NCBI GenBank assembly: GCA_964385465.1
Contig: CAYLPJ010000002.1
Location: 62,001 to 126,000, forward strand
DNA length: 64,000 bases
Source: CAYLPJ01 sp964385465
GTDB lineage: Bacteria; Planctomycetota; Phycisphaerae; SM23-33
Direction: 5' to 3'
Below, in pieces: positions 34,501 to 46,500 of the stretch (position 1 is its first letter; the number at the start of each line of letters is the position of its first letter). Made by a program: the position numbers and the translations under genes. The notes below the pieces were generated by a model. That model had not been told where the DNA came from, searched no databases, and worked only from the letters and a program-made list of their open reading frames with translations.

Positions 34501-37500
34501 GGCGTTGTCGTCCGGCGTGAAGTCGAACGTCTGCTGGTCGGTCGGCGTGCCGGTCGCGTAGGCCACGCTGTCCTTGGTCACGCTCCAGGAGTAGCTGAGC
34601 GTGTCGTCCCCGGGGTCCGTCGCCGAACCGCTGAAGCTCAGCAGGTCGCCCTCGTCGCCCGTCGTCGGGCCGGTGATGGCGACGTTCTGCGGATCCACGT
34701 TGTCCACCGTGATGCTCGCCTCGGCCGTGTTGCCCGCCGAGAGCGTGCCGGCCAGCTCGTTGGTGGCCGTGGCGAACGTGGCGTCGAGGTAGCCCTCGCC
34801 GGCCGGGCTCCAGTCCACCGGGACGGGCCAGCCCGTCGGCTGCCGCGTGCCCGCCTCGGGCGTCAGGACCCCCGTCACCCGCGCGGTGCTCCAGTCCGGC
34901 GTGTACTCCGCCGCGAGCGTGAAGGTGCCCTTCTCCAGGTAGTCGTCCGTGCCGTAGCCGTAGCCGTCGGCGACGATGTACCACGTCCCGCTGTAGGTGA
35001 CGGTGTGGCCGACGACCGAGACGATCTCGCCGTCCATGGCCACGCCGTACTTGTCGAGGTCGCTGCCGACCTGCGGCATGTCGCTGGTGGCCAGGTACGC
35101 GCTGAGCCGGCCGAACTCGAAGTCTGCCTCGCCCACGCCGTTGGCGTCCGTCCGGTCGGCGGTGCCGACCCGACCCATCTGCATCCAGCCGCCCACGATG
35201 GCGATCGGGTCGCGGCTGTAGACCTCCGACGGCGCCAGCGTCATCCGCACGGAATCGGCCACGACCGTACCGCTGTCATCGGTGACCGTCAGGACGATGT
35301 CGTACTGGCCCTGGTCGTCGGGGGTGAAGGTGAAGCCCGTCATGTCCACACCGGAGGCCGAATCGAACGGCGAACCGTCCTTGAGGACCTCCCACGTGTA
35401 GGTCAGCGAATCGTTCGCCCCGGCCGGGTCGGTCGCGCTGCCGGTGACCGTCACGGCCGTACCCTCGACCCGCGGCTGCGTGATCGAGACGATCTGCGGA
35501 GCCGGAAGGACGTTGCCCACGGCGATCGTCTGCGAGGTGCTCGACGAGCCGCCGTCGCCGTCGGTGACGGTCATCGTCACCTCGTAGCTGCCGTCATCGT
35601 CCGGCGTGAACTCGAACTCGGTCATGTCCAGACCGGCCGCCGACGCGTACGGCAGACCGTTCTTGAGGACCTCCCACTCGTACGTCAGCGGGTCGTTCGC
35701 CCCGGCCGGGTCGGTCGCGCTGCCGGCCACCGTGATCGCCGTCCCCTCGATCCGCGGCTCACTGATCGCCGCGTCGAGGTTCTGGGGATCGACGTTCTCG
35801 ACCGTCACCGTCGTGCTGCCCGTGGCAACCCCGCCGTCGCCGTCGGTCACCCGGACGTTCACCGTGTACGTGCCGTCGTCGCCGTACGTGTGCGTCGCCT
35901 GGTTGCCCGACTGCGGGCCGACCTCGTACGTCCCGTCGTTGTCGAAGTCGAACTCGTACGCCAGCGGGTCTTCCACGCCGGCCACGTCGCTGGCATCCAC
36001 CGTCACCGTCACCGGCGAGGCTTCATCCACCGGGCCGTCGTTGTCGACCGCCGCGATCGACGGATCGACGTTGGCGACGTTGATGGTGTGCGTGTCGGTG
36101 CCGGTGTTGCCGGCGGCGTCCTCGACGTCGAGGGTGATGACGTATTCGGCGTCGTCATCTGGGGTGAAGGTGAAGCCGGCCTGGTCGGTCGGGCCTGCGA
36201 CGGCGTAGGGAAGGCCGCCCTTGGTGACGGACCAGTCGTAGGTCACCGAGCCGTCGGCGCCGACGATGTCCGAGCCGAGTGTGATGCTGCTGCCCTCGTC
36301 GCCGGCGGTCGCGCCGGTGATGGTCACGCCGACGGGGATGGTGATGGATCCGTCGTCGGTGGTCATCGTCAGGTTGCCCTCGTTGAGGGACTTGGGATTC
36401 TCGACGATGTGGAGGTCGCTCGTCCCGGCCGGGGCATCGGAGCGGACGGTGAAGTCCATGTCCACCAGGCTTCCGTCGCGGTGGTCGGGCACCGGGTTGA
36501 AGCTGAACAGTGCGATAGCGATCTCGCCGGTGGCATCCTGGACGTTGGGGAAGAGGAACCATCCGGTGAGACCGTCGAAGGTGCTGCCGAGGCTGATGTC
36601 GCCGTTGGCCAGGTCGAGCTGGTCGGTATCGTAGGTCATCCAGAGGTTGGCGCCCAGGAGGCCGTGGGCGTCGTCGATGGTGACGGGCACGGTGACCAGG
36701 TCGCCGCGGTCGGCGTTGTAGTCGCCCATGCCGATCAGCGGATCGACGCCGGCCACGTTGCTGCCGGGCGTGAACTGAGCGGGCACGTCGGGGATTTCGG
36801 CGTGGTCGATGCCGATCGACTCCTCGGCGACGTATTGCGCGTCGAGGCTGGAGAGCGTGCCGTCGGCGGTCACATCGCCGACGATGATCGGGTCGGTCCA
36901 ACTGAAGGCGCTGAAGCCGGTATCGAGGTCGACGACGACGCGCTGGATGAAGGCGGCGTCGAAGGCGTGATAGATGCCGTCGCCGCTGGCGTCGCCGAGG
37001 AGGGCGACCTTCTGCACGGCCCGGTCGGCCTTGGCGGGGATGGCGTCCTCGTTGAGCCGCAGGTTGGTGATGCGGATGGCCTGGGAGGCCCCGTAGGGTG
37101 CGGCGCCGGGCACTTCGGCGTCGATATCGAGCAGCTCGACGTCCGCGCCGCCCAGCGGCGTGCTGCCGAACAGCGAGACCTTGCGGACGCCGGGCTGGGT
37201 GTCGTTGACCAGCAGGCCGGCCCACCCGGCCGCGGCGGGCCCGTCACCGAGGGAGATGCTGTTGATCGTCAGCAGGTCGGGATCGTACTCGATCCACAGG
37301 TCCACGCTGGTGATGCCGTCGGCGAGGTCCACCATGACCGGCAGGCCGTCGGTGGACGGGACGCCGGCCTCGGCGGCCGGGACGTTGACGGACTGGTACG
37401 GCCCGCGGGCGAAGTCGGGGATGTAGACCGCGCGGGTGCCGTCGGTGACGGTGAAGTTGGCGGTGTAGTCTCCGCCGGCGAAGTAGTCGCCGTCGCCGTC

Positions 37501-40500
37501 GAGGTCGCTGCCGGATGCGTCCTGGAAGGCGTCGTCGCCGCTGGCGAGGGTCACCGTGTAGGCGTCCGGCGCGAGGACGCCGCCGGTCTGGACCCAACGG
37601 AGCGTGTTGGTGGCGGGGTCCCACATCATCGAGCCGTCGATCGCGCCGTTGACGGCGCCCTGGACGGCGATGTCCGCCGGGCTCAGCGTGAAGTTCGGAT
37701 AGCCGTCGTAGAGGTTCAGCACGCTCAGGTCGGCGCCGCGGTTGAACTGCACGTCGAAGCCGCTGTCGTTGGGCGTGAAGCCGACGACGCGGAACGTGTT
37801 GTTCTGGACGAGCACGTCGAAGGTGTCGAGGTCCTGTCCGCCCTCGTTGTCATCCACCTGGACGGCCACGGTGTAGGTGCCGACCGCGGCGTAGGTGTGG
37901 GTGATGTCGAACGTCCGCGTGGGGACGTCGAAGGACGGCTCGGGGTCGAACGTGCCGTCGTAGTCCCAGTCCACGCTGACGGTCCAGGGGTCGTCGTCGC
38001 CGGGGTCGGTGAAGGTGACCGTGTGCGTCAGCGGATCGCCGTTGAAGGCCGCCTCGTCGGCGCCGGCGTCCACGACCGGAGCGACGTTGCTGACGAGGAT
38101 GGTCGTCGTGTAGGAGGACACGCCGCCGTCGTCGTCGCGGATCTCGGCGCGGATGGTCTTGCTCGGATTGTCGTCGAGGTACATCCCCGGCACGACGGCG
38201 GTGAAGGACGTCGTGGAGGCGATCTCGCCGGGGTCGTCGAAATCGCCGTCGTTGTTGAAGTCGTAGCCGTAGGTGAAGCCCTCGGCCTGGTCGCTGTCGG
38301 AGACGTCGTTCTGGGAGACGAAGAAGACCAGGCTGTCGGAGCCTTCCGGCACGGCCGAGCCGGGCACGAGCGTGGCCGTCGGATCGACGTTGTTGACCGT
38401 CCGGGCCAGGATGCCGGCGTCGGAGTGCACGCCGTCCTCGTCCACGACGGTGACGCTGATGGGGCCGGAGACATGCTCGTCGTCGTCGTATTCGTGCGTG
38501 TAGGTGCCGGGGTTGGCCTGGAACTCCGGCAGCGGGTTGGCCGAGTCGCCCCAGAAGATCCAGTAGCCCTGGGCGGTGTCGTCGCCGGGGTCCTGGGCGG
38601 CGGGGATGGTGAGGGAGTAGAGCTGGCCCTCGTCGATGCTCGCCGGACCGCTGAGGGCGACGGTCGGGGCGACGTTGGTGACGTCGATGGTGACCGAGTC
38701 GCCGGCCGAGGCGGTGTCGTCGTCGGTGACGGTGACGAACACCTCGTACTCGGCATCGTCGTCCGGCGTGAAGGTGAAGGTCCGCTGGTCGGTCGGCGTG
38801 CCGGTCGCGTACGGCGAGCCGTCCTTCGTCACCGACCAGGCGTAGGTGAACGTGTCCTGCGTGCCGACGTCGTTCTCCTCGACGTGCATCGTGATCGGCG
38901 TGCCCTCGGGGCTGCTGGCCGGGGCGCCGATGATGACCGGGGCCGGGGCGACGTTGTCGATCGTGACCGACTCGGTCGCCGTGTCGCTTCCGCCGTCGTC
39001 GTCGGAAAGCGTCAGCGTCACCGTATGCGTGTCGCTGGCCGTCCCGCTCGGGTCGTCGTCGAGGTACTGGTGCGTCTCGCTGAACGTCGTGGTCCCGGCG
39101 GCGTAGTTGTACGTGTCCGTGTCGCCGTCGCCCCACTCGACCACCAGCCCGAAGGTATCCGCCGTGCCCGGATCGACGATCTCGCCGGTGAGGGTCACCG
39201 TGCCGTCCTCGTCGATGCTCGACGGGGCAATCTGGACGTTCTGGAGCTGCGGCGCCACGTTGCTGACCGTCACTGTCCGGCTGTCGGTCGCCTCGCCGGT
39301 GTCGTCGTCGGTCAGCGTCAGGTCCACCGTGTAGTCGTCGCTGGCCGTCCCGCTCGGGTCGTCGTCGAGGTACTGGTGCGTCTCGCTGAACGTCGTCGTC
39401 CCCGCGGCGTACGTGTAGGTGTCCGTGTCGCCGTCGCCCCATTCGACGAACAGCGTGAAGGCGTCTTCCGTGCCCGGATCGACGATCTCGCCGGCAAGCG
39501 TCACCGTGCCGTCCTCGTCGATCGCCGGCGTCAGCGTCACGTTGGCCAGTTGCGGCGCCACGTTCGACACCGTCGCCGTCACCGTGCCCGTGTCCGTCCC
39601 GCCGTCGTCGTCGGTCAGCGTCACGTCGATGTCGTAACCATCGCTCGCCGTCGCCGTCGGGTTGTCGTCGAGGTACTGGTGCGTCACGCTGAACGTCCCG
39701 CCGCTGACCGTCACCGTCTCGGGCGTGTCCTCGCCCCAGTCGATCGTCAGCTCGTGCGTGTCCTGCGTGCCCGTGTCCGAATACGCCCCGCTCAGCGTCA
39801 CCGTGCCGTTCTCGTCGGTGTCCGTCACCGACAGCGAATCGATCACCGGCGCCACGTTGTTGACCGTCACCGTCAGGCTGTCGGTCGCCTCGCCGGTGTC
39901 GTCGTCGGTCAGCGTCAGGTCCACCGTGTAGTCGTCGCTGGCCGTCCCGCTCGGGTCGTCGTCGAGGTACTGGTGCGTCTCGCTGAACGTCGTCGTCCCC
40001 GCGGCGTACGTGTAGGTGTCCGTGTCGCCGTCGCCCCACGTCACGGCCAGCGTGAAGGTGTCCTCGACGCCCGGGTCGATGATGTCGCCGGAAAGCGTCG
40101 CCACACCGTCTTCATCGATGGAGGCGGTCACGTTGGCCGCACTGAGCTGCGGCGCCACGTTGTGGACGGTGACGGTGTCGCCGCCGGTGGCCACGTCGCC
40201 GCTGGAGTCCTCCAGGGCGATGCTCACGGCGAGGTCGTCGCTGGGGGTGTTCGTGGCCGGGTTGTCGTCGGCGTAGGTGTGATCGATGCTGAAGGAGAAG
40301 GTGTTCTGGGGGATGGTGACCACGTCGGTCTCGCCGTCGCCCCACTGGACGGTGAGCGTGTGGGTCTGCGGGTCGTTGGTGAAGGACCCGGTGAGGGTGA
40401 CGGTGTCGCCCTCGTCGATGTCGTGGTCGGACAGGGAGAAGCTGAAGTCCGCGAGGGTCTCGTAGTCGATGAACGCCAGGGCGTTGTCGTCGGCGTCGTG

Positions 40501-43500
40501 CCAGACGGCATCCTCGATCCCGGCCGGGGAGTCGTCCGTCCAGGTGTTGGCGAACGCGGTCACGTCCGGCGGCGTGGTGGTCGGCCCGACGGCCGGGGCG
40601 GCGTTGGCGTTGACGATCGCGCCGCTGGCTGCGGTCGCGGCGGCGTAGCCGGTGAAGTCGTTGCCGCCGGCGCTGACGCCGAGGCCGGTGAAGTCGTCGG
40701 TGCTGCCGGCGGGCTGCCCGGCGTCGGCCGTGCCGCCGTTCTGGATCAGCAGGCCGATCGTGTTGCCGGTCAAGTCGGTGTTCTCGACCATCGCCGTTCC
40801 GCCGTCGACGTCGATGCCGACGGTCCCGCCGGTGATCGTGGCGGGATTGTTGACGATGCTGGCCGCGCCGCTGCCGGTGACCAGCACGCCCGTGGCGTTG
40901 CCGGTCAGGTCGCTGCCGGTGACCGTGACGGTCCCGCCGCTGACGGCCACGCCGGCGACGGTGCTGTTGCTGATCTCGCTGCCGGTGACCAGCACGTCGC
41001 CCGCGGCGACCTCGATGGCCGTCGCGGCGCCGTCGATGGCCTCGTCGATCGTCACGTCGATCGGGCCGGAGCCGCCAACGGAGATTCCGACCGTCCCGGC
41101 CATGTTCTGCCAGGTGTTGCCGCTGATCGACGCGTCCGTGCTCGGGGCCACGTGGTAGCCGATCTCCACGCCGACGGCGTTGCCGTCCAGGATGTTTCCG
41201 CTGATGGTGAGGTTCTGGCCCTTGAGGTTGATGCCGGCGTTGGAGCTGCCGCTGATCGTGTTGCCGGTGACGTCCACGTCGGACGTGGCGCCCCAGAAGT
41301 TCACGCCCTTGCGGTTGCCGCTGAACGTGTTGCCGGTAACGTCAACCGTCGTGACGTTGCTTCCGCCCACTGCGTTGCCGTTGACGAAGCCGCTGGCGAC
41401 ATTGCCGGAGATCGTCGCGCCGGTCACGGAGGTCAGGTACATCGCCGACTCGCCGCCGACGGCGTTGGCCGTGTCCAGGGCGAACGTGTTGCTGGAGATG
41501 TTCGCGTTCGTCGTGGCGCCCGGCTGGATCGTCACGCCGAGCTTGCTGACGTCGAAGGCGTTCTGGAACGCCGTCACGCCGTCGCCGCCCTTGTAGACGA
41601 TGCCGTGCATGCCGTCGACGATGCTGTTCTGCACCGTCAGCCCGTCGTTCCAGGCGCGGATGACGGAGGTGTCGGCCGTGGTGTTCGTCTGGTCGCCGAC
41701 GAGCTCGAAGCCGTCGATCGTGACGTTGTCGGCCGTCACATCGATCAGCACGTCGGGGTTCGGCGTACCCATCCCGGCCTCGGTAACGACCGTCTCGCCG
41801 GCGGATCGGCCGCGGGCGTCGACGCCGGCCTGGGCGCCCTGGAGGGTCAGGGACTTGTTGACGCTCAGCCGCTCGGTGTAGGTCCCGGCCTGGACGTCGA
41901 TGACGTCGCCGGCGGTCGCGGCGTTGATGGCCCGCTGGATGCTGGGGTCGGAATTGACCGGCACGGCGTAGCTGTCGGTGGTGACGTACAGGTGCCCGGG
42001 GTTCCACGTGACCAGCCCGGCGCCGGCGGCGTCGATGGCGTGGACCACGAGGTCCTCGATGGCGAAATGGTCGCCCAGGATGGCCGAGCCGCTGTCGGCG
42101 CCCTCGAAGTCGGTGTTGGAGACCGCCAGGTCGCCGGTGCCGTAGAACGCGCCCGGGATCGTCCCGGTGGGATCGACGGCCACCATGGAGATGGCGGGGT
42201 TGTCGTGGTCGTAATCCAGCCCGCCGCCGCCGATGCCGCCGAAGCTGCTGTCGGCCAGCTCGATGTCGCTGTAGCTCCGCCCGTTGGCCAGGTCGTCCAG
42301 CAGGAGCATGCCCACGCCCGGGCTGGCCATGCCGCGGCGGAACGTGGCCGTGACGTCCACATCGCGGACCCCGCCGTAGACCCACACGCCGGCGTTGTTG
42401 TTCGGCAGGAAGACGTCGTTGTCGGTCTGGCCGATGTCGATGCCCTCGATCCACCGCCCGGCGGACTCGTTGTACATCGTGATGCCGGCCTGGGAGTTGT
42501 GCCCGGCGAAGATCGACCCGTCGATGGTGACGTTCTTGATGTCCGCCCCGCCGTCGGTGTCGGCGTTGGGGCCGAGGTAGAAGTTGATCCCGCTGGCCTG
42601 CTGGAGCATCGCGGCGTCGCCGTTGCTGTTGAACGTCCCGCCGTCGATGGTCACGCCGTCGGTGTCGCCGTATACGCCCCGGGCGCCGAAGCCCAGCCCG
42701 GCGTCCCAGTTGTCCGTGGCCGTGATGTTCGTCAGCACCGCATCCCGCACGCTCATCAGGCCGATGCCCTTGCCCACGGTGCCGGGCTGGGCCTGGCCGT
42801 TGTTCGTGGCCTGGATGTTCGTCATCACCAGGTCGTCGATGCCGCTGAGGTGGAAGCCGTCGGAATCGTTGTACGAGGACCCGACGTTCGTGAACGCCAG
42901 GTGCGAGAGGTTCGAGCCGCGGATGCCGTGGCTGGCCGCGCCCGTGACGGCCAGGTCGCTGACCGTCAGCCGGTCGGCCGTCGAGTTGCCCGACGCGGTG
43001 ATGTTCAGCGCCGAGCTGCCCGTCGCGTCGATCGTCGTGCTGCCCATGCCCGCCCCGATGAGGTCCACCTTCTTGTTGAGGTTGACGCTCTCGTCGAACG
43101 TCCCGGCCGAGAGGTCGACCGTCCCGCCGGCCTCGCTGATGTCGATGGCGGTCTGGATCAGCGGCGTGAAGGCCCGGGAGTCGCCGAGGCCGTAGGCCGC
43201 CAGCGGGGCGACCGTGTCGGTCACCGCGTACGGCTCCAGGCCGGTGGCCTCGACCGTCGCGTTCGTGCCCACGTCCAGCACGTAGATCAAGGCGCCGGTG
43301 AAGCTGGTGGCGTCCTCATCGACGGTGGTGTTCTCGCCGTAGGCGAACACGCCCACGTCCACGCTGTCGTACGTGTTGCCGCTGATCTGGGCGCCGCTGG
43401 AGGGGCTGCCCCAGCTCGGCGCGAAGTCCTCGCTGCCGTGGAGGCCCACGCCGATGCCGCTGGCGAGGTACCCGCCGGCCGGCACCGACGCGATGTTCGC

Positions 43501-46500
43501 GAATGCGTTGCCGGTCACCGTCACGCCGTCGCCGGCCGCGGCGCCGGCGATCTCGTGCAGCGACAGGCCCACGCCCGCAGAGGCCGACCCGTCGCCGAGG
43601 TCGTAGATCTCGTTGCCGGTGATGCTCAGGCCCGAGAGCGTCCCGGCCGAGCCGCCGGCCTTGCTGTCGGCCAGCACGCCGTAGGACTGGCTGAAGTCCC
43701 CGTGCGGCGCGGCCATGCCGTGGATGAGGTTGTTGGTGATGGTGACATTCGACAGCCCGGCGCTGCCGCCGGCGATGTAGATGCCGTACATCGTCGAATC
43801 GTCGCCGGCGATCTCCAGGCCGTCGATCGTGACGTTCGATGCGGTGATCTTCACGCCCTGCTCGACGCCGGCGAGGTCCACGAGCTGCGTCTGGGCCGTG
43901 TCGGGCCCGTAGGGCTGGACGGTGACGGCCTTGTCGGCGTCGAAGCGGGTGTAGGTGCCCTCGTAGACGTTGACCGTGCCGGCGTCGGTCACGCCGTCGA
44001 TGGCCAAGTCGATGTCCGGGAAGGCGTCCACGCCGTAGATGAGATCCGGCGTGTTGCTGTCGGCGTCGTGATCGATCCCCGCGCCCATGGCCGTGCCGGC
44101 CCAGTCGTCATCGACGAAGACCGGCGTGGCCGAGGCGGGTCCCTGCGGGTTGGTGAAGATCACTCGCGTCAGGGCCGCGTCGTCGGTGTCGTCGTAGACG
44201 ACCTGCTCGATCATCGCCGGGACGGTCGTCCCCCAGGCGTTGTTCTCGGCGTAGACGTCCGGATGGGCGGAGGCGACGGCGTTGGCGTTCTTGACCGCGT
44301 AGTTGCCGTCGACGCCGGTGTAGCCGCTCAGGTCGTTGTCGCCAAGGCTGCCCAGGGATCCGCCGCCGAGGTCGGCGACGGCGCCGCCGGTGACGTACAC
44401 GCCGCGCTTGCTGCCGGTCAGCGTGTTGCCCTCGATCTCGACCTCCGCGAACATCCCGGCCGGGCTGTCCCCGACCACCAGGTAGAGCCCCGTGTGCAGG
44501 TGGTTGACGATCTCATTGTCTGCCAGGAGCACGTTCTGGACGCCGCCGCCGGCCGCGTTCATCCCGGCCAGCGGACGGAAGCCGAGGAAGTTGTCCTCGA
44601 TGAGGTTGTCGCGGATCTCCAGTCCATCGACCACGCCGTTGCCCAGCGTGACGATGCCGTCGTAGGCGTCGCGGAACTCGTTGCCGACGACCTGGATGTT
44701 CTGCGAATCCCGGTCGCTGTTGGAGATCTGGAGCTGGTAGCGGGCGTCGTAGAAGCGCGTCGAGTTGTCTGTCGACGTCGCGCCCATCTCGACGACGTTG
44801 TCGGTCACCGTGGCGTCGCGCACGCCGTCGAGGTTCATGCCCCGGCGGCCCTCGTATGCCTGGTCGTCGTGGCGGATGACGTTGTCGGAAATCGTCAGGC
44901 CGGTGACGTTGAACAGCACGATGCCGGTGGCGTCATCGCCCTGGATGTCGCGGATGCGGCTGCCGGTGATCGACCAGTTCGAGCTGCTCAAGCCGCCGCC
45001 GTGGCCGAAGCCCATCACGATCGGCTGCACCGCGCCGACCCCGCCGGTCTGGCCGTAGATGTCCAGGTCGCGGAGCGTGATATCGTCGTGCGTGGTGCCG
45101 CTGCCCGCGCCGCGGACGGCGTGGTTGCCGCCGGTGATCGCGATGCCCTCGAGGGTGATCCCGTCGGCATCGAGGGCGATTTCGCCGTCCACAACCGCCT
45201 CGGGGTTGCGCGTGTCGCGGTCGGGGTGCAGGCCGACGTTCGGGCCCGTCACCGTCAGGGCCTTGTCCACCGTGACATCGCCGCCGTGCGTGCCCGCGTA
45301 GAGGTTCACCACGTCGTCGGCGACGGCGGCGTCCACCGCGGCCTGGATGCTCATCGTATCGCCGGCGAGGTCGTAGACGTAGAAGTTCGTCTGGTCGGCG
45401 AAGCCGTCGGCGTCCTGGATGTAGCGGTCGTGGGCGGCGATGTGCGCCGGGGCGCCTTCGGCGGCCGAACGGGCATGCGCCAGCGTGTCGAAGAACCGCA
45501 GATAGATGTTGTCGTTGTCGCTGGTGGGTCCGCCGAGGACGTAGCTGAAGTCGGCGTTCTGGATCGTCAGGTCCGCGTTGTCGGCCGGATCGTTGGACCA
45601 GGTGATGGGCTCGGGGTTCAGGGGGTCGGCGTAGTTGCCCATCTCGATCTGGAGCCCGCCGTTGTCGGTGGCATTGCCGGCGAAGCTGTTGGTGCCCTCG
45701 ATGACCACGCCGCTGACGCCCAGGGGCGAGTAGCGCCCCCAGGTGGCGACGGAGATGTCGTTCCACCCGCTGCCGCTGATCGCCACGTCCCGCACGGTCA
45801 CGCCGTCGACGTCCAGGAGCTGAATGCCGTGCCCGCCGTTGTCGGTCAGCGTGACGCCGTCGATCAGCATGTTCGAGGCGCCCAAGACGTCCAGGCCGGT
45901 GCGGTAGCTGTTGGCGATGGTCACGTCCTGGATCGTCACGCCGTCGGCGGTACGGACCTTCAGGCCGTAGCGCGGCGTCGAAAGGGCGCCGCTGCGCGTC
46001 AGCGTCAGGTCCTCGATCACCGTATTGTCGGCCGTGACGTGCATGCCGGCGTTGTTCACGCCGCCCTGGCCGGTGTAGTCGATGGCCGTGGCCGCCTGCC
46101 CGGCCCCGCGGAGGGTGACGGTCTTGTCGATCGCGAGGTCTTCCTCGAACGTCCCGGCCGTCAGCTCGACGAGCCCGCCGGCCTGGGAGGCGTCGATGGC
46201 GTCCTGGATGAGGCGGAAGTACCCGTGGCTGTCGTCGAAGCCGACGGTGCCCAGCAGGTCGTTGGTGTAGGCCTTGGCGTACTTGCTGAGCATGGCCTCG
46301 TTGACGGTGGCCAGCGGGCCGACGGTGTCGTAGCCCCAGTTGAGGACGTAGAGGTCCACGCCGCTGAAGTCGGCGAGGGCCTCGGCGATGGTCGTGTCCG
46401 CGTCGCCGTGAGCGCTGACGCCGATGGCGGTGTCCGTGTAGGTGTTGCCCGTGATCGACGCGCCCTCGGAGGGCAGGGCGTCGCCGAGCTGCTGGAGCGC

